This document shows, one piece after another, positions 8,767 through 17,659 of a stretch of DNA of 34,828 bases. The stretch comes from Cryobacterium sp. GTDB lineage: Bacteria; Actinomycetota; Actinomycetes; Actinomycetales; Microbacteriaceae. Location: positions 1 through 34,828 of the forward strand of contig NZ_JAODBG010000110.1 of the NCBI RefSeq assembly GCF_025463825.1. The letters are read 5' to 3'. The position numbers and the translations under genes were made by a program. Below the pieces are notes generated by a model, which saw only the letters and a program-made list of their open reading frames with translations, made no database searches and was not told the DNA's origin. Position 1 is the first letter of the stretch. Each line of letters opens with the position of its first letter.

Positions 8767-10617
8767 TTACTCCTCTCCCCAGGTGGGGGCGTGGTCCTTG
8801 GCGTACTGCACGGACGAGTTACTGAGGCCCTGCGGCACCATCGGCCACACCATGGCGTCGCGGCTCACGATGAAGTCGATCACCACGGGCCGGTCGTTGG
8901 TCGCCAGGGCGAGCTTGATCGCGTCGTCGACCTGGTCGGCGCTGGTGACCCGGATGCCCAGGGCGCCGTACGCGTCGGCCATCTTCACGAAGTCGGGCAC
9001 CATAGCGGTGCCGTGACCGGTGTTGAGGTCGGTGAAGGAGTGCCGGCCGTCATAGAACAGGGACTGCCACTGGCGCACCATGCCGAGGGACGAGTTGTTG
9101 ATGATCGCCACCTTGATGGGGATGTTGTTGATCGTGCAGGTGGCGAGCTCCTGGTTGGTCATCTGGAAGCAGCCGTCGCCGTCGATCGCCCAGACCATCC
9201 GGTCGGGTTCGGCGACCTTGGCGCCCATGGCCGCGGGAACGGAGTAGCCCATGGTGCCGGCGCCGCCGGAGTTGAGCCAGGAGTTGGGCCGTTCGTACTT
9301 GATGAACTGCGCGGCCCACATCTGGTGCTGGCCCACGCCGGCGGCGTAGACGCCCTCCGGTCCGGTGAGCTCGCCGATGCGCTGGATCACGTACTGCGGG
9401 GCGAGGAGGCCGTCGGCGGGCTCGGTGTAGCCCAGCGGGAACTGCTTGCGCAGGCCGTTGAGGTAGGTCCACCACTCCGCCACGTCCGGGGTGGTCGTCG
9501 TGATGGCGTCGCGGTAGGCCGTGGTGAGGTCGGCGATGACATCCTTGGCGTCACCGACGATGGGCACGTCGGCGGCGCGGATCTTGCCGATCTCGGCCGG
9601 GTCCACGTCGACGTGCACGATCGTGGCGTGCGGGGCGAACTCGGACGCCTTGCCGGTGACGCGGTCGTCGAAGCGGGCGCCGAGCGCGATGATCAGGTCG
9701 GACTCCTGCAGCGCGAGCACCGCCGAGACCGTGCCGTGCATGCCGGGCATGCCCAGGTGCTGCTCGTGCGAGTCCGGGAACGCGCCGCGGGCCATCAGGG
9801 TGGTGACGACGGGCGTGTTGGTGAGTTCGGCGAACTCGAGCAGTTCGGGTGACGCCTTGGCGCGGATGACGCCGCCGCCGACGTACAGCACCGGCTTCTT
9901 GGCACCGGCCAGCAGAGCGGCCGCGGCCTGCACCTGCTTGCCGTGCGCCTTGGTGATCGGCCGGTAGCCGGGCAGGTCGAGCTTGGGCGGCCAGAGGAAC
10001 GGGGCCGAGTTCTGCTGCGCGTCCTTGGTGATGTCCACCAGCACCGGGCCGGGGCGGCCCGTGTTGCAGATCAGGAACGCCGAGGCGAGAGCCGCGGGGA
10101 TGTCTTCCGGCCGCTTCACCAGGAAGGAGTGCTTGGTGATCGGCATGGTGATGCCGACGATGTCGGCCTCCTGGAAGGCATCCGTGCCCATCAGGGTGCT
10201 GAAGACCTGGCCGGTGATGGCCAGCAGCGGCACCGAGTCCATGTAGGCGTCGGCGATGGCGGTGACCAGGTTGGTCGCGCCCGGGCCGGAGGTGGCGATG
10301 GCCACCCCGACCCGGTTGCTCGAGGACGCGTAGCCCTCGGCGGCGTGGCCGGCGCCCTGCTCGTGGCGTACCAGGATGTGGCGGATGTCGTCCTGGTTCA
10401 TCAGCTCGTCGTAGAGCGGGATGACGGCGCCGCCGGGGAGCCCGAAGACGTCGGTGACGCCGAGCAGCTTGAGCGTCTGCAGGATCGCGCCGGAGCCGGT
10501 GAGGACTTCGGGCGTTCCCGGGGCGGCGTCGGCCGGGCCCGGGGTGGGCCCGGACGGCGTCGGCGCCGACGGCGTAGAAACGGACGGGGATGGCACGGGA
10601 TAGGGTTCCGTGGTCAT
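8767..10617 (-). CDS. ilvB: Acetolactate synthase large (catalytic) subunit
   Basis: This thiamine-diphosphate enzyme condenses two pyruvates, or pyruvate with 2-oxobutyrate, in the first common step of valine and isoleucine synthesis. It has 616 residues from the ATG at 10617; an in-frame TTG three codons earlier is less likely because AAGGGA lies ten bases before the ATG and almost touches the TTG. Domains run in the usual order: Pyr domain (about 35-205) with catalytic E86 in [12 protein letters not shown], central FAD/NAD-type domain (about 225-365), and PP domain (about 400-590) with GDG (480-482) and NN (507-508). The first 38 residues are a Pro/Ser/Thr-rich extension. The gene follows ilvD by 38 bases. 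Confidence 0.96.
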   Translation of the reverse strand: MTTEPYPVPSPSVSTPSAPTPSGPTPGPADAAPGTPEVLTGSGAILQTLKLLGVTDVFGLPGGAVIPLYDELMNQDDIRHILVRHEQGAGHAAEGYASSSNRVGVAIATSGPGATNLVTAIADAYMDSVPLLAITGQVFSTLMGTDAFQEADIVGITMPITKHSFLVKRPEDIPAALASAFLICNTGRPGPVLVDITKDAQQNSAPFLWPPKLDLPGYRPITKAHGKQVQAAAALLAGAKKPVLYVGGGVIRAKASPELLEFAELTNTPVVTTLMARGAFPDSHEQHLGMPGMHGTVSAVLALQESDLIIALGARFDDRVTGKASEFAPHATIVHVDVDPAEIGKIRAADVPIVGDAKDVIADLTTAYRDAITTTTPDVAEWWTYLNGLRKQFPLGYTEPADGLLAPQYVIQRIGELTGPEGVYAAGVGQHQMWAAQFIKYERPNSWLNSGGAGTMGYSVPAAMGAKVAEPDRMVWAIDGDGCFQMTNQELATCTINNIPIKVAIINNSSLGMVRQWQSLFYDGRHSFTDLNTGHGTAMVPDFVKMADAYGALGIRVTSADQVDDAIKLALATNDRPVVIDFIVSRDAMVWPMVPQGLSNSSVQYAKDHAPTWGEE

Positions 10618-10655
10618 GAGAGGCAATTCCCTTAATCGGTGACGGATGGTGTCAA

Positions 10656-12350
10656 TCAGCCCGTGGTCGCGCCAAGGGCCGCTGACTGCACGAGCTTGGA
10701 GTACTTGGCGAGGACGCCACGGGTGTAACGGGGAGGAAGTGGAGCCCAGCCTTCTCGGCGGGCGGCCAGCTCTGCTGGGTCGACCAGTAGGTCAAGCGTG
10801 CGAGCTGCGATATCGACCCGTATCAGATCACCATCGCGCACGAAGGCGATGGGACCTGCGTCCACCGCTTCGGGTGCTATATGGCCGATACACAGTCCGG
10901 TTGTGCCGCCTGAGAATCGACCATCAGTTAATAGTAGTACATCGGCTCCGAGCCCAGCGCCCTTGATGGCGGCGGTGATCGAGAGCATCTCACGCATACC
11001 GGGGCCGCCCTTGGGGCCTTCGTAGCGGATGACGACGACGTCGCCCTTGAGGATCTCGCCGGCGGTGAGGGCGTCCATGGCCGCGCGCTCGCGCTCGAAG
11101 ACCCGGGCGGGGCCCTCGAAGATGTCGCTGTCGAAGCCGGCGGTCTTGACGACGGCGCCCTCCGGGGCGATGGTTCCCTTGAGGATGGTGATGCCGCCGG
11201 AGGCGTGGATGGGGTTGTCCAGGGTGCGCAGGACCGTGCCGTCGAGCTCCGGCGGGTCGATCTCGGCGAGGTTCTCGGCCACGGTCTTGCCGGTCACGGT
11301 GAGGCAGTCACCGTGGATGAGGCCGGCCTCGAGCAGGGCGCGCATCACGACGGGCACGCCGCCGTGGCGGTCGACGTCGTTCATGACGAACTTGCCGAAG
11401 GGCTTGAGGTCGCCGATGTGCGGCACCTTGTCGCCGATGCGGTTGAAGTCGTCGAGGGTGAGCTCGACCTCGGCCTCCTGGGCGATGGCGAGCAGGTGCA
11501 GCACCACGTTGGTGGAACCACCGAAGGCCATGGCCACGGCGATGGCGTTCTCGAACGCCTTCTTGGTGAGGATGTCCCGAGCGGTGATCCCGAGGCGCAG
11601 CAGGTTGACGACGGCCTCGCCGGAGCGGTGCGCGTAGTAGTCCCGGCGGCGGTCTGCGGAGGCGGGCGAGGCGGAGCCGGGCAGGCTCATGCCCAGGGCC
11701 TCTGCGACGCTGGCCATGGTGTTGGCGGTGTACATGCCACCGCAGGCACCCTCGCCGGGGGCGAAGGCGCACTCGATGCGCTTGGCGTCGGCCTCGCTCA
11801 TCCGGCCGGCCTTCACGGCGCCGACGGCTTCGAACGAGTCGATGATGGTGATGTCTTTTTCGGTGCCGTCGGAGAGCTTCACCCAGCCGGGTGCGATGGA
11901 CCCGGCGTAGAGGAAGACGCTGGCGAGGTCCAGGCGCGCGGCGGCCATCAGCATGCCGGGCAGCGACTTGTCGCAGCCGGCCAGCAACACGGAGCCGTCG
12001 AGGCGTTCGGCCTGCATGACGACCTCGACGGAGTCGGCGATGACCTCACGGGAGACCAGGGAGAAGTGCATGCCCTCGTGGCCCATCGAGATGCCGTCGG
12101 AGACGGAGATGGTGCCGAACTGCAGCGGGTAGCCGCCACCGGAGTGCACACCCTCCTTGGAGGCCTGCGCGAGGCGGTCCAGGGACAGGTTGCACGGGGT
12201 GATCTCGTTCCACGAGCTCGCGATGCCGATCTGGGGTTTGTCCCAGTCGGCGTCGCCCATCCCGACGGCGCGGAGCATTCCGCGGGAGGTGGTGGCTTCG
12301 ATGCCATCCGTGACGTCGCGGCTGCGGGGTTTCATATCGTACTCAGGCAT
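10656..12350 (-). CDS. ilvD: Dihydroxy-acid dehydratase
   Basis: The Fe-S enzyme dehydrates dihydroxyisovalerate and its homologue to the 2-oxo acids that IlvE aminates. It has 564 residues, the family length. Cysteines expected to hold the cluster are C53 (TPCN), C126 (GCDK) and C203 ([10 protein letters not shown]). It leads the ilvD-ilvB-ilvN-ilvC series. No Shine-Dalgarno sequence precedes the ATG at 12350, but TAGACT ends six bases before it, fitting a leaderless message. The segment encoding about residues 464-545 (10718-10961) uses GTA, CTA, CTA, TTA, ACT, CGA, TCA, ACA and ATA, codons almost absent from the rest of the gene, which suggests a recombined 3' patch. Confidence 0.96.
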   Translation of the reverse strand: MPEYDMKPRSRDVTDGIEATTSRGMLRAVGMGDADWDKPQIGIASSWNEITPCNLSLDRLAQASKEGVHSGGGYPLQFGTISVSDGISMGHEGMHFSLVSREVIADSVEVVMQAERLDGSVLLAGCDKSLPGMLMAAARLDLASVFLYAGSIAPGWVKLSDGTEKDITIIDSFEAVGAVKAGRMSEADAKRIECAFAPGEGACGGMYTANTMASVAEALGMSLPGSASPASADRRRDYYAHRSGEAVVNLLRLGITARDILTKKAFENAIAVAMAFGGSTNVVLHLLAIAQEAEVELTLDDFNRIGDKVPHIGDLKPFGKFVMNDVDRHGGVPVVMRALLEAGLIHGDCLTVTGKTVAENLAEIDPPELDGTVLRTLDNPIHASGGITILKGTIAPEGAVVKTAGFDSDIFEGPARVFERERAAMDALTAGEILKGDVVVIRYEGPKGGPGMREMLSITAAIKGAGLGADVLLLTDGRFSGGTTGLCIGHIAPEAVDAGPIAFVRDGDLIRVDIAARTLDLLVDPAELAARREGWAPLPPRYTRGVLAKYSKLVQSAALGATTG

Positions 12351-12356
12351 GCACCG

Positions 12357-12362
12357 AGTCTA
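12357..12362 (-). promoter_or_regulatory. Putative -10 box (TAGACT) for leaderless ilvD
   Basis: TAGACT on the minus strand, then CGGTGC, then the ilvD ATG at 12350. This would start the ilvDBNC message at the first base of ilvD, leaving no room for a leader-peptide attenuator before it. Confidence 0.45.
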
Positions 12363-12440
12363 GAACGTCGCGGGCGTACCGGGCGGCACGCCCGCGCCGG
12401 TGCGGGCGGCATGCGCGTGGCGAGCCGCCTGCTCCGCCGG

Positions 12441-14762
12441 CTACTCCTGCTGGGCCGCGGCGCGGAAGTCGGCCAGGAGCGCGAGCACCTGGGTGACCTC
12501 CTTGGGGCTGCGCACCCGGTACCCGGCCAGGGTGGCGCCCGGTCCGATCTTCAGCCCGAGGTCGCCCTCGCCCAGCACGGTGAAGGCATCCTCGTCGGTG
12601 ACGTCGTCGCCGGCGTAGAGCACCCGGTCGGCGCCGGTGTGCACCCGGAGGCGTTCGAGGGCGTCGCCCTTGGTGCTCGAGCGCACGGAGAACTCCAGCA
12701 CATTCTTGCCCTCGCGCACGGTGAGCGACGGCAGCAGCTCGGCGAGCTGGTCGCGGGCCTCCCGCTGCACGGCCTGGCCGTCCTGTGCGGTGGCCAGGCG
12801 GGTGTGCAGGGCGAGCCCGGCGGGCTTCTGCTCGATCCAGGTGCCGGACACCGGCCCGGAGATGCGCTCGAGCACCCGGGAGAGGGTGTCCAGCTTCTCG
12901 ACCTCTTCGGACTCCAGGCCCAGTTCGATGCCGCTGGCATCCAGCTGCACCTCGATGCCGTGCGACCCGGTCAGCAGCACGTCGCTCTGCGGCTCGGCCA
13001 CGTGCTTGAGGCTCACCAGCGCGCGCCCGGAGACGAACGCGACCCGCACGCCCGGCTGGTCGAGCAGGCGCTGCACGACGTCGTGGGTGCCGTCGACAGC
13101 GCGGGCATCCTCCGGCTCGTCGACGTGCGGGGCCAGGGTGCCGTCGAAGTCCAGGGCCACCAGGATGGTCTCGGCCTGGCTGAGGTCACGGAGCGCGTTG
13201 ACCAGGTTCTCCGGTACGCCGCTCGGAACGGCGGCGCCGCCGGTGAGGGTCTGCAGGAACGACGCGCTCCAGGCGGCCACGTCGTTGTCGAAGACCTTGC
13301 GGCGCAGGGCCCGCATCCGCCGGGTGCGTTCGCGCTTGGGCATGTTGATGGCCTTCATGATCGACGCCTTCATGCCGTCGATGTCGTGCGGGTTGATGAG
13401 CACGGCCTGCTTGAGCTCGTCGGCCGCGCCGGCGAACTCGCTCAGGACGAGCACCCCGTCACCGTCATAGCGCACGGCCACGTACTCCTTGGCGACCAGG
13501 TTCATCCCGTCGCGAAGTGCAGTGACGAGCATCACGTCGGCGGCCAGGTACAGCGCCACCATCTCTTCACGCGGGTAGCCGTGGTGGTGGTAGCTGATGG
13601 CGGTGTGGCTGATGGTGGAGTAGTCGCCGTTCACCCGGCCGACGGCGAGTTCGATCTCGTCGCGCAGCTGCATGTAGGTGGCGACCCGTTCGCGGGACGG
13701 GCTGGCGACCTGCACCAGGGTGACGTCCTCGACGTTCAGCTGACCGTCCTCGAGGAGCTCGCCGAACGCCTTGATGCGGTGGCCGATGCCCTTGGTGTAG
13801 TCGAGGCGGTCGACGCCGAGCATGATCGTCTTGGGGTTGCCGAGGTCGGCGCGGATCTGTCGGGCGCGTTCCTGAATCTCCGGGCGCCGGGCCATCTCTT
13901 CGTAGGCTGCGGCGTCGATCGAGATCGGGAAGTGTTTGGCGATGACGCGGCGGTGCTGGCCGTTCTGGCTGGGCACGTCCACGGCGACGCCGCGGGTGGA
14001 GTAGCCGAACAGGCGGCGCACCGCGCGGGAGAAGTTGCCGGCGTCGGCCAGTCGCTGGAAGCCGATCAGGTCGGCGCCGAGAAGGCCGTCGAGGATCTGC
14101 TTGCGCCAGGGCAACTGGGCGAAGATGCCGTACGGCGGGAACGGGATGTGGTTGAAGAACCCGATGACGAGGTCGGGGCGGGCGTCGCGAAGCATCCGCG
14201 GCACCAGCTGCAGCTGGTAGTCGTGCACCCAGACGGTGGCGCCGGGGGCTGCGGATGCCGCTGCCGCCGTCGCGAAGCGCCGGTTGACCTGCACGTATGC
14301 CTCCCACCACTCGCGGTGGTAGCTGGGCGACGCGATGACATCGTGGTAGAGCGGCCACAGGGTGTCGTTCGAGAAACCCTCGTAGTACAGCTCGAGGTCG
14401 CTGGTGCTGAGCCGCACGGGGACGATCGAGATGCCGTCGTTCTCGAACGGTTCGAACTCGCGGTCGGCCACACCCGGCCAGCCCACCCAGGCGCCGTCGG
14501 AGGCGCGCATCATCGGCTCGAGCGCGGTGACCAGCCCGCCGGGCGAGGTACGCCAGCTTTCGGTGCCGTCCTCGGTCACCTCGTAGTCGACGGGCAGCCG
14601 GTTGGAGACCACGACGAGGTCGAAGTGACCTGGCGCGACCGAATCGGGACCGGGCTCGGAGGCCGTCTGCGGGTCTGTGCCCTCGGGGGCCGTGTCCGCT
14701 GTCGCGTCGGGTGTGGTGTCGGGTGCGGTTTCGATGACTCGTCCATTCCGGTGCCCGCCCAT
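12441..14762 (-). CDS. otsA/otsB: Fused trehalose-6-phosphate synthase / trehalose-6-phosphate phosphatase
   Basis: The protein should make trehalose 6-phosphate from UDP-glucose and glucose 6-phosphate and then remove the phosphate, giving the compatible solute trehalose in the cytoplasm. It has 773 residues. The GT20 (OtsA) part covers about 46-505, with SNRLPV (53-58), GGL (75-77), VWVHDY (177-182), VDRLDYTKG (317-325) and DGMNLVAKEY (418-427). The HAD phosphatase (OtsB) part covers about 530-765, with DFDGTL (538-543), SGR (578-580), KGD (698-700) and GDDVTDEDAF (718-727). All catalytic motifs of both halves are intact. Residues 10-45 are an acidic, Thr/Pro-rich linker. I prefer the ATG at 14762 because AGG lies eight bases upstream; a GTG nine bases earlier is possible. 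Confidence 0.94.
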   Translation of the reverse strand: MGGHRNGRVIETAPDTTPDATADTAPEGTDPQTASEPGPDSVAPGHFDLVVVSNRLPVDYEVTEDGTESWRTSPGGLVTALEPMMRASDGAWVGWPGVADREFEPFENDGISIVPVRLSTSDLELYYEGFSNDTLWPLYHDVIASPSYHREWWEAYVQVNRRFATAAAASAAPGATVWVHDYQLQLVPRMLRDARPDLVIGFFNHIPFPPYGIFAQLPWRKQILDGLLGADLIGFQRLADAGNFSRAVRRLFGYSTRGVAVDVPSQNGQHRRVIAKHFPISIDAAAYEEMARRPEIQERARQIRADLGNPKTIMLGVDRLDYTKGIGHRIKAFGELLEDGQLNVEDVTLVQVASPSRERVATYMQLRDEIELAVGRVNGDYSTISHTAISYHHHGYPREEMVALYLAADVMLVTALRDGMNLVAKEYVAVRYDGDGVLVLSEFAGAADELKQAVLINPHDIDGMKASIMKAINMPKRERTRRMRALRRKVFDNDVAAWSASFLQTLTGGAAVPSGVPENLVNALRDLSQAETILVALDFDGTLAPHVDEPEDARAVDGTHDVVQRLLDQPGVRVAFVSGRALVSLKHVAEPQSDVLLTGSHGIEVQLDASGIELGLESEEVEKLDTLSRVLERISGPVSGTWIEQKPAGLALHTRLATAQDGQAVQREARDQLAELLPSLTVREGKNVLEFSVRSSTKGDALERLRVHTGADRVLYAGDDVTDEDAFTVLGEGDLGLKIGPGATLAGYRVRSPKEVTQVLALLADFRAAAQQE

Positions 14763-14802
14763 GCGGAGCACCTGGCTGCACCTCGAGGTTACCAGCGAAG
14801 AC

Positions 14803-14808
14803 TACGCT
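14803..14808 (+). promoter_or_regulatory. Putative -10 box (TACGCT) for a leaderless message
   Basis: TACGCT, then GACGCC, then GTG at 14815. No Shine-Dalgarno sequence is seen. Confidence 0.4.
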
Positions 14809-14814
14809 GACGCC

Positions 14815-15627
14815 GTGATTCGCATCGGCATGAGCACCACCTGCGTCCATCCGCTGCCTCTAGAAGACGCGTTCAGGCTGGCGGACACGGCCGGCTACGA
14901 CGGCGTCGAGGTGATGGTCACCCGGGATGAGGCCACCCAGGATCCGGTGACGCTGACGGCCCTCTCGGAGCGGTACGGCCTGCCGATCCTCTCGATCCAC
15001 GCCCCGGTGCTGCTGCTCACCCACTTCGTCTGGGGCCGGGACCCGCGGGTGAAGCTGGAGAAGTCGGCCGCCCTGGCCGCCCAGGTCGGTGCCGACACCG
15101 TGGTGGTGCATCCGCCGTTTCGCTGGCAGGCCGGCTACTCGGAGGATTTCCTCGGGATCGTGCGGGAGTTGGGCACCGTCACCGGGCTGCAGATCGCCGT
15201 GGAGAACATGTTCCCGTGGAAGATCGGAGGGCGCGGCGTGAAGGCTTACTCCCCCGGCTGGGACCCGACCCTCATGGACTGCCCGGCCGTGACCCTGGAC
15301 TTCTCGCACTGTTCACTCAGCGGCCAGGACAGCCTGGCCATGGCCACCGCGCTGGGCGGGCGGCTGCGCCACGTGCACCTCTGCGACGGTTCCGGTTCCC
15401 AGGGCGAGGGCCGGGTCTTCGACGAGCACCTGCTGCCCGGCCACGGTGCCGAGCCCGTGGCCGAGGTCTTGCAGCTGCTGGCCGCCGCGGACTGGACCGG
15501 CGCCGTCGTCGCGGAGATCAACACCCGCACCGCCCGCACCGAGGCCACCCGCCTGGCCCTGCTGAGGGAGACCCTCGCTTTCGCGCGACTACACACAGCC
15601 GCCGCCACAACTTCCGACGGACGCTGA
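14815..15627 (+). CDS. TIM-barrel sugar isomerase/epimerase-like protein (AP endonuclease 2 family)
   Basis: The 270-residue product has the xylose-isomerase-like TIM-barrel fold. Landmarks are GYDGVEVMV on the second strand, LPILSIHAPVLL, GADTVVVHPPF, the metal-ligand candidates E in QIAVENMFPW, D and H in LDFSHC, H in RHVHLCDG and E in VVAEINTRT. Substrate cannot be read from the sequence. I place the start at GTG 14815 because a TANNNT box ends six bases before it; an ATG at 14830 is the alternative. Longer in-frame starts would overlap the divergent trehalose gene. It ends against the YhgE gene with an AT-rich terminator between. Confidence 0.82.
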   Translation: MIRIGMSTTCVHPLPLEDAFRLADTAGYDGVEVMVTRDEATQDPVTLTALSERYGLPILSIHAPVLLLTHFVWGRDPRVKLEKSAALAAQVGADTVVVHPPFRWQAGYSEDFLGIVRELGTVTGLQIAVENMFPWKIGGRGVKAYSPGWDPTLMDCPAVTLDFSHCSLSGQDSLAMATALGGRLRHVHLCDGSGSQGEGRVFDEHLLPGHGAEPVAEVLQLLAAADWTGAVVAEINTRTARTEATRLALLRETLAFARLHTAAATTSDGR

Positions 15628-15640
15628 AAGGACATCGGCC

Positions 15641-15696
15641 GGAAATAAGGACCGGATCTCGATTCCCGTCCTTGTAGAGCCACTATTTCCTTTTTT
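15641..15696 (+). terminator. Nested hairpin with T-run after the isomerase-like gene
   Basis: An outer stem GGAAATA (15641-15647) with TATTTCC (15684-15690) encloses an inner stem AGGAC with GTCCT, with an internal bulge, and is followed by six T residues at 15691-15696. The AT-rich run is unusual in this GC-rich window. Confidence 0.5.
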
Positions 15697-15706
15697 CGGA
15701 GTGCGG

Positions 15707-17659
15707 TCACGCGGCGGAGAGGGCGAAGGAGCGAGCTCCTCGGCGCCGGGCGACCACCGCCAACGACAGCAGCGTGGCTACCGCGGCGAAGAGCAGCAGG
15801 GCGACGACAGCCCCGGCGACGTCGGACCCGTTGCCACCGGAGATGATGGCCTGGATGCCCTGCACGGCCCAGGTGAGCGGCAGGTAGGGGCTGAGGGCGC
15901 GGAACGGTGCCGAGACCAGCTCGATCGGGTAGAGCCCGCCGACGGCGACGAGTTGCAGGGTGAGCAGCACCAGCGAGACGACGATGCCGATGCGGCCGAA
16001 CGCCGTGGTGAGCACGTGGTTCACCGTGACGAAGGACCCGGCGACCAGCAGGGCGAAGCCCAGCGTGGCCGGCGCCAGCGCCCAGTCGACCCCGAGCGTG
16101 GTGTGCAGCAGCACCACCACCGCCACGGCCTGGGCCGCCGCGATCAGCATGCCCCGGCCGAGGCCCTGCCAGACCAGCCGGCCGGTACTCGCGGTCGACG
16201 CCAGCGCGATGGCCGACAGCGGCTTCAGCACCAGGAAGATCGCCAGCGCCCCGATCCAGAGGCCGACGGGCAGGAACAGCATGCCGATGATCGGGCCGAT
16301 CGAATCGAGCGGGTTGTCGCGTTCCATCGCGAGGGTGATGGGTTCGGCGACGACGTCGGCGGTGCTGGTGGGGTCGAGGTCGGTGAGTGCCAAGGCGCTC
16401 TCCGCGCCGGTGGCCAGGCCGCCGGCGAGCGCGCCGGCCCCGGTCTGGAGCTGGTGCGCCCCCGCGGCTGCCTCGGCGGAACCGGTGGCGAGCTGGGCCA
16501 CGCCGTCGGACAGGCTGCCGATCCCGGTGGCGAGGTCGGCGGCGCCCGTGCGCACGCTCTCGGAACCGGCCGCGAGTTGCGCGGCGCCGGCGGCGCTCTG
16601 GGCGATGCCGCCCTGCACGCCGGTCACAGCCGTCGTGGTCTGCTCGCTCAGCGTGGCACCGGAGCCGGCCAGGGCGTTCAGGCCGTCCTTGGCCTGCACC
16701 ACACCACCGAGGACGCCTTGCACGGCGGCCCGGGTCTGCGGGTCCAGTGGGGTGAGCGCGGCTGCCGGGATGGACGCGGCGACACTGCCGAGCTGGTCGA
16801 TGCCGTCGGCGGCTTGCGTCACACCGTCGGTGTACGCGGCGACCCCGTCGCCGAGCTGGGTCAGGCCGGCGGCTCCGGAGTCCAGACTGCCCAGGCCGCT
16901 GCTGAGGGCATCCACTCCCCCGGTGTACGAGCCGACCCCGGTGGCCAAGCCCGCCGCGCCGGTGGCCGCGGAGGCGGCTCCGTCGGCCGTGGTCTGGGTG
17001 CCGGTGGCCAGGGCGTCCAGCCCGGTCGCAACGCCCGAGAGGCCGGCGGCCAGCTGGGCGGAGCCGTCGGCGGCGGCGACGAGGGAGTCGCCGAGGGTGC
17101 CGAGGCTGGTGTACAGCCCGCCGAGGTACTGCTTGGTGATCTCGGTGCCGAAGGCGCCCGTGAGGGCGCCGCCGATGGACTGCGCGACCGATCCGGCCAG
17201 GAAGGAGTGCGCGTCGTCGGTGCGGATGGCCAGGTCGGCCTGCGTCGGGGTGGCGCCGGAGAGTGACGTCACCGACCTGGAAAAATCGGCCGGGATGGTG
17301 AGCACCGCGTAGGCGGTGCCGTCGGCGAGAGCCTTGCCGGCGTCCTCGGCGTTGGAGATCTCCCATGCGAAACCGGTCGTCGAGCCTTCGGTGGCCGGCT
17401 TGGTGAGTTCGGTCACGAGTTGGCGGCCGGCCAGGACCATCTGCTCGGTGCCGTCCGGCAGGGTGGTGGTGACGAATTCGTCGTCGTTCACCACGAGCGC
17501 CGGCAGGGTCTCGACCCGTTCGTCGGCGGTGTTCAGGGCACCGGCGAAGAGCCCGGCCACGGCCAGCGGCACCACGATGAGTACGGCCAGGCCGGTCACG
17601 AGCGCGCCGCGGCGCTGGCCGGGGGTGCGGCTGAAGAGTCTGTCGAGCCTGGTGCTCAT
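15707..17659 (-). CDS. YhgE/Pip-type membrane protein
   Basis: The 650-residue product has an N-terminal helix (about 19-42), a long extracytoplasmic region, and about five membrane helices near the C-terminus (about 445-640), the layout of the YhgE/Pip family related to ABC-2 permeases. The middle region (about 190-435) is built of repeated Ala/Gly-rich units of the kind G-x-x-x-L-A-x-G, which typically form long coiled hairpins. Relatives occur beside MMPL exporters and in ESX-type and phage-infection contexts, but no reaction is established. The ATG at 17659 overlaps the MMPL stop as ATGA, so the two proteins are made together and probably work as one export or envelope system. Confidence 0.88.
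   Translation of the reverse strand: MSTRLDRLFSRTPGQRRGALVTGLAVLIVVPLAVAGLFAGALNTADERVETLPALVVNDDEFVTTTLPDGTEQMVLAGRQLVTELTKPATEGSTTGFAWEISNAEDAGKALADGTAYAVLTIPADFSRSVTSLSGATPTQADLAIRTDDAHSFLAGSVAQSIGGALTGAFGTEITKQYLGGLYTSLGTLGDSLVAAADGSAQLAAGLSGVATGLDALATGTQTTADGAASAATGAAGLATGVGSYTGGVDALSSGLGSLDSGAAGLTQLGDGVAAYTDGVTQAADGIDQLGSVAASIPAAALTPLDPQTRAAVQGVLGGVVQAKDGLNALAGSGATLSEQTTTAVTGVQGGIAQSAAGAAQLAAGSESVRTGAADLATGIGSLSDGVAQLATGSAEAAAGAHQLQTGAGALAGGLATGAESALALTDLDPTSTADVVAEPITLAMERDNPLDSIGPIIGMLFLPVGLWIGALAIFLVLKPLSAIALASTASTGRLVWQGLGRGMLIAAAQAVAVVVLLHTTLGVDWALAPATLGFALLVAGSFVTVNHVLTTAFGRIGIVVSLVLLTLQLVAVGGLYPIELVSAPFRALSPYLPLTWAVQGIQAIISGGNGSDVAGAVVALLLFAAVATLLSLAVVARRRGARSFALSAA

Noticed and set aside
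10618..10655. Possible attenuator or leader peptide before ilvB
   Set aside because: Only 38 bases separate ilvD and ilvB, with no run of Ile, Val or Leu codons and no competing hairpins.
12389..12407. Hairpin GCCCGC/GCGGGC after the trehalose gene as terminator
   Set aside because: The stem is six bases with a six-base loop and no T-run, in very GC-rich DNA where such pairs arise by chance.
11205..14810. A 1201-codon open frame on the plus strand opposite ilvD and the trehalose gene
   Set aside because: It is antisense to two clear enzymes, has no recognisable domains and a composition typical of high-GC shadow frames.
15246..17366. A 706-codon open frame on the minus strand over the YhgE gene and the isomerase gene
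   Set aside because: It is extremely Arg-rich, overlaps real genes in another frame and has no family features.
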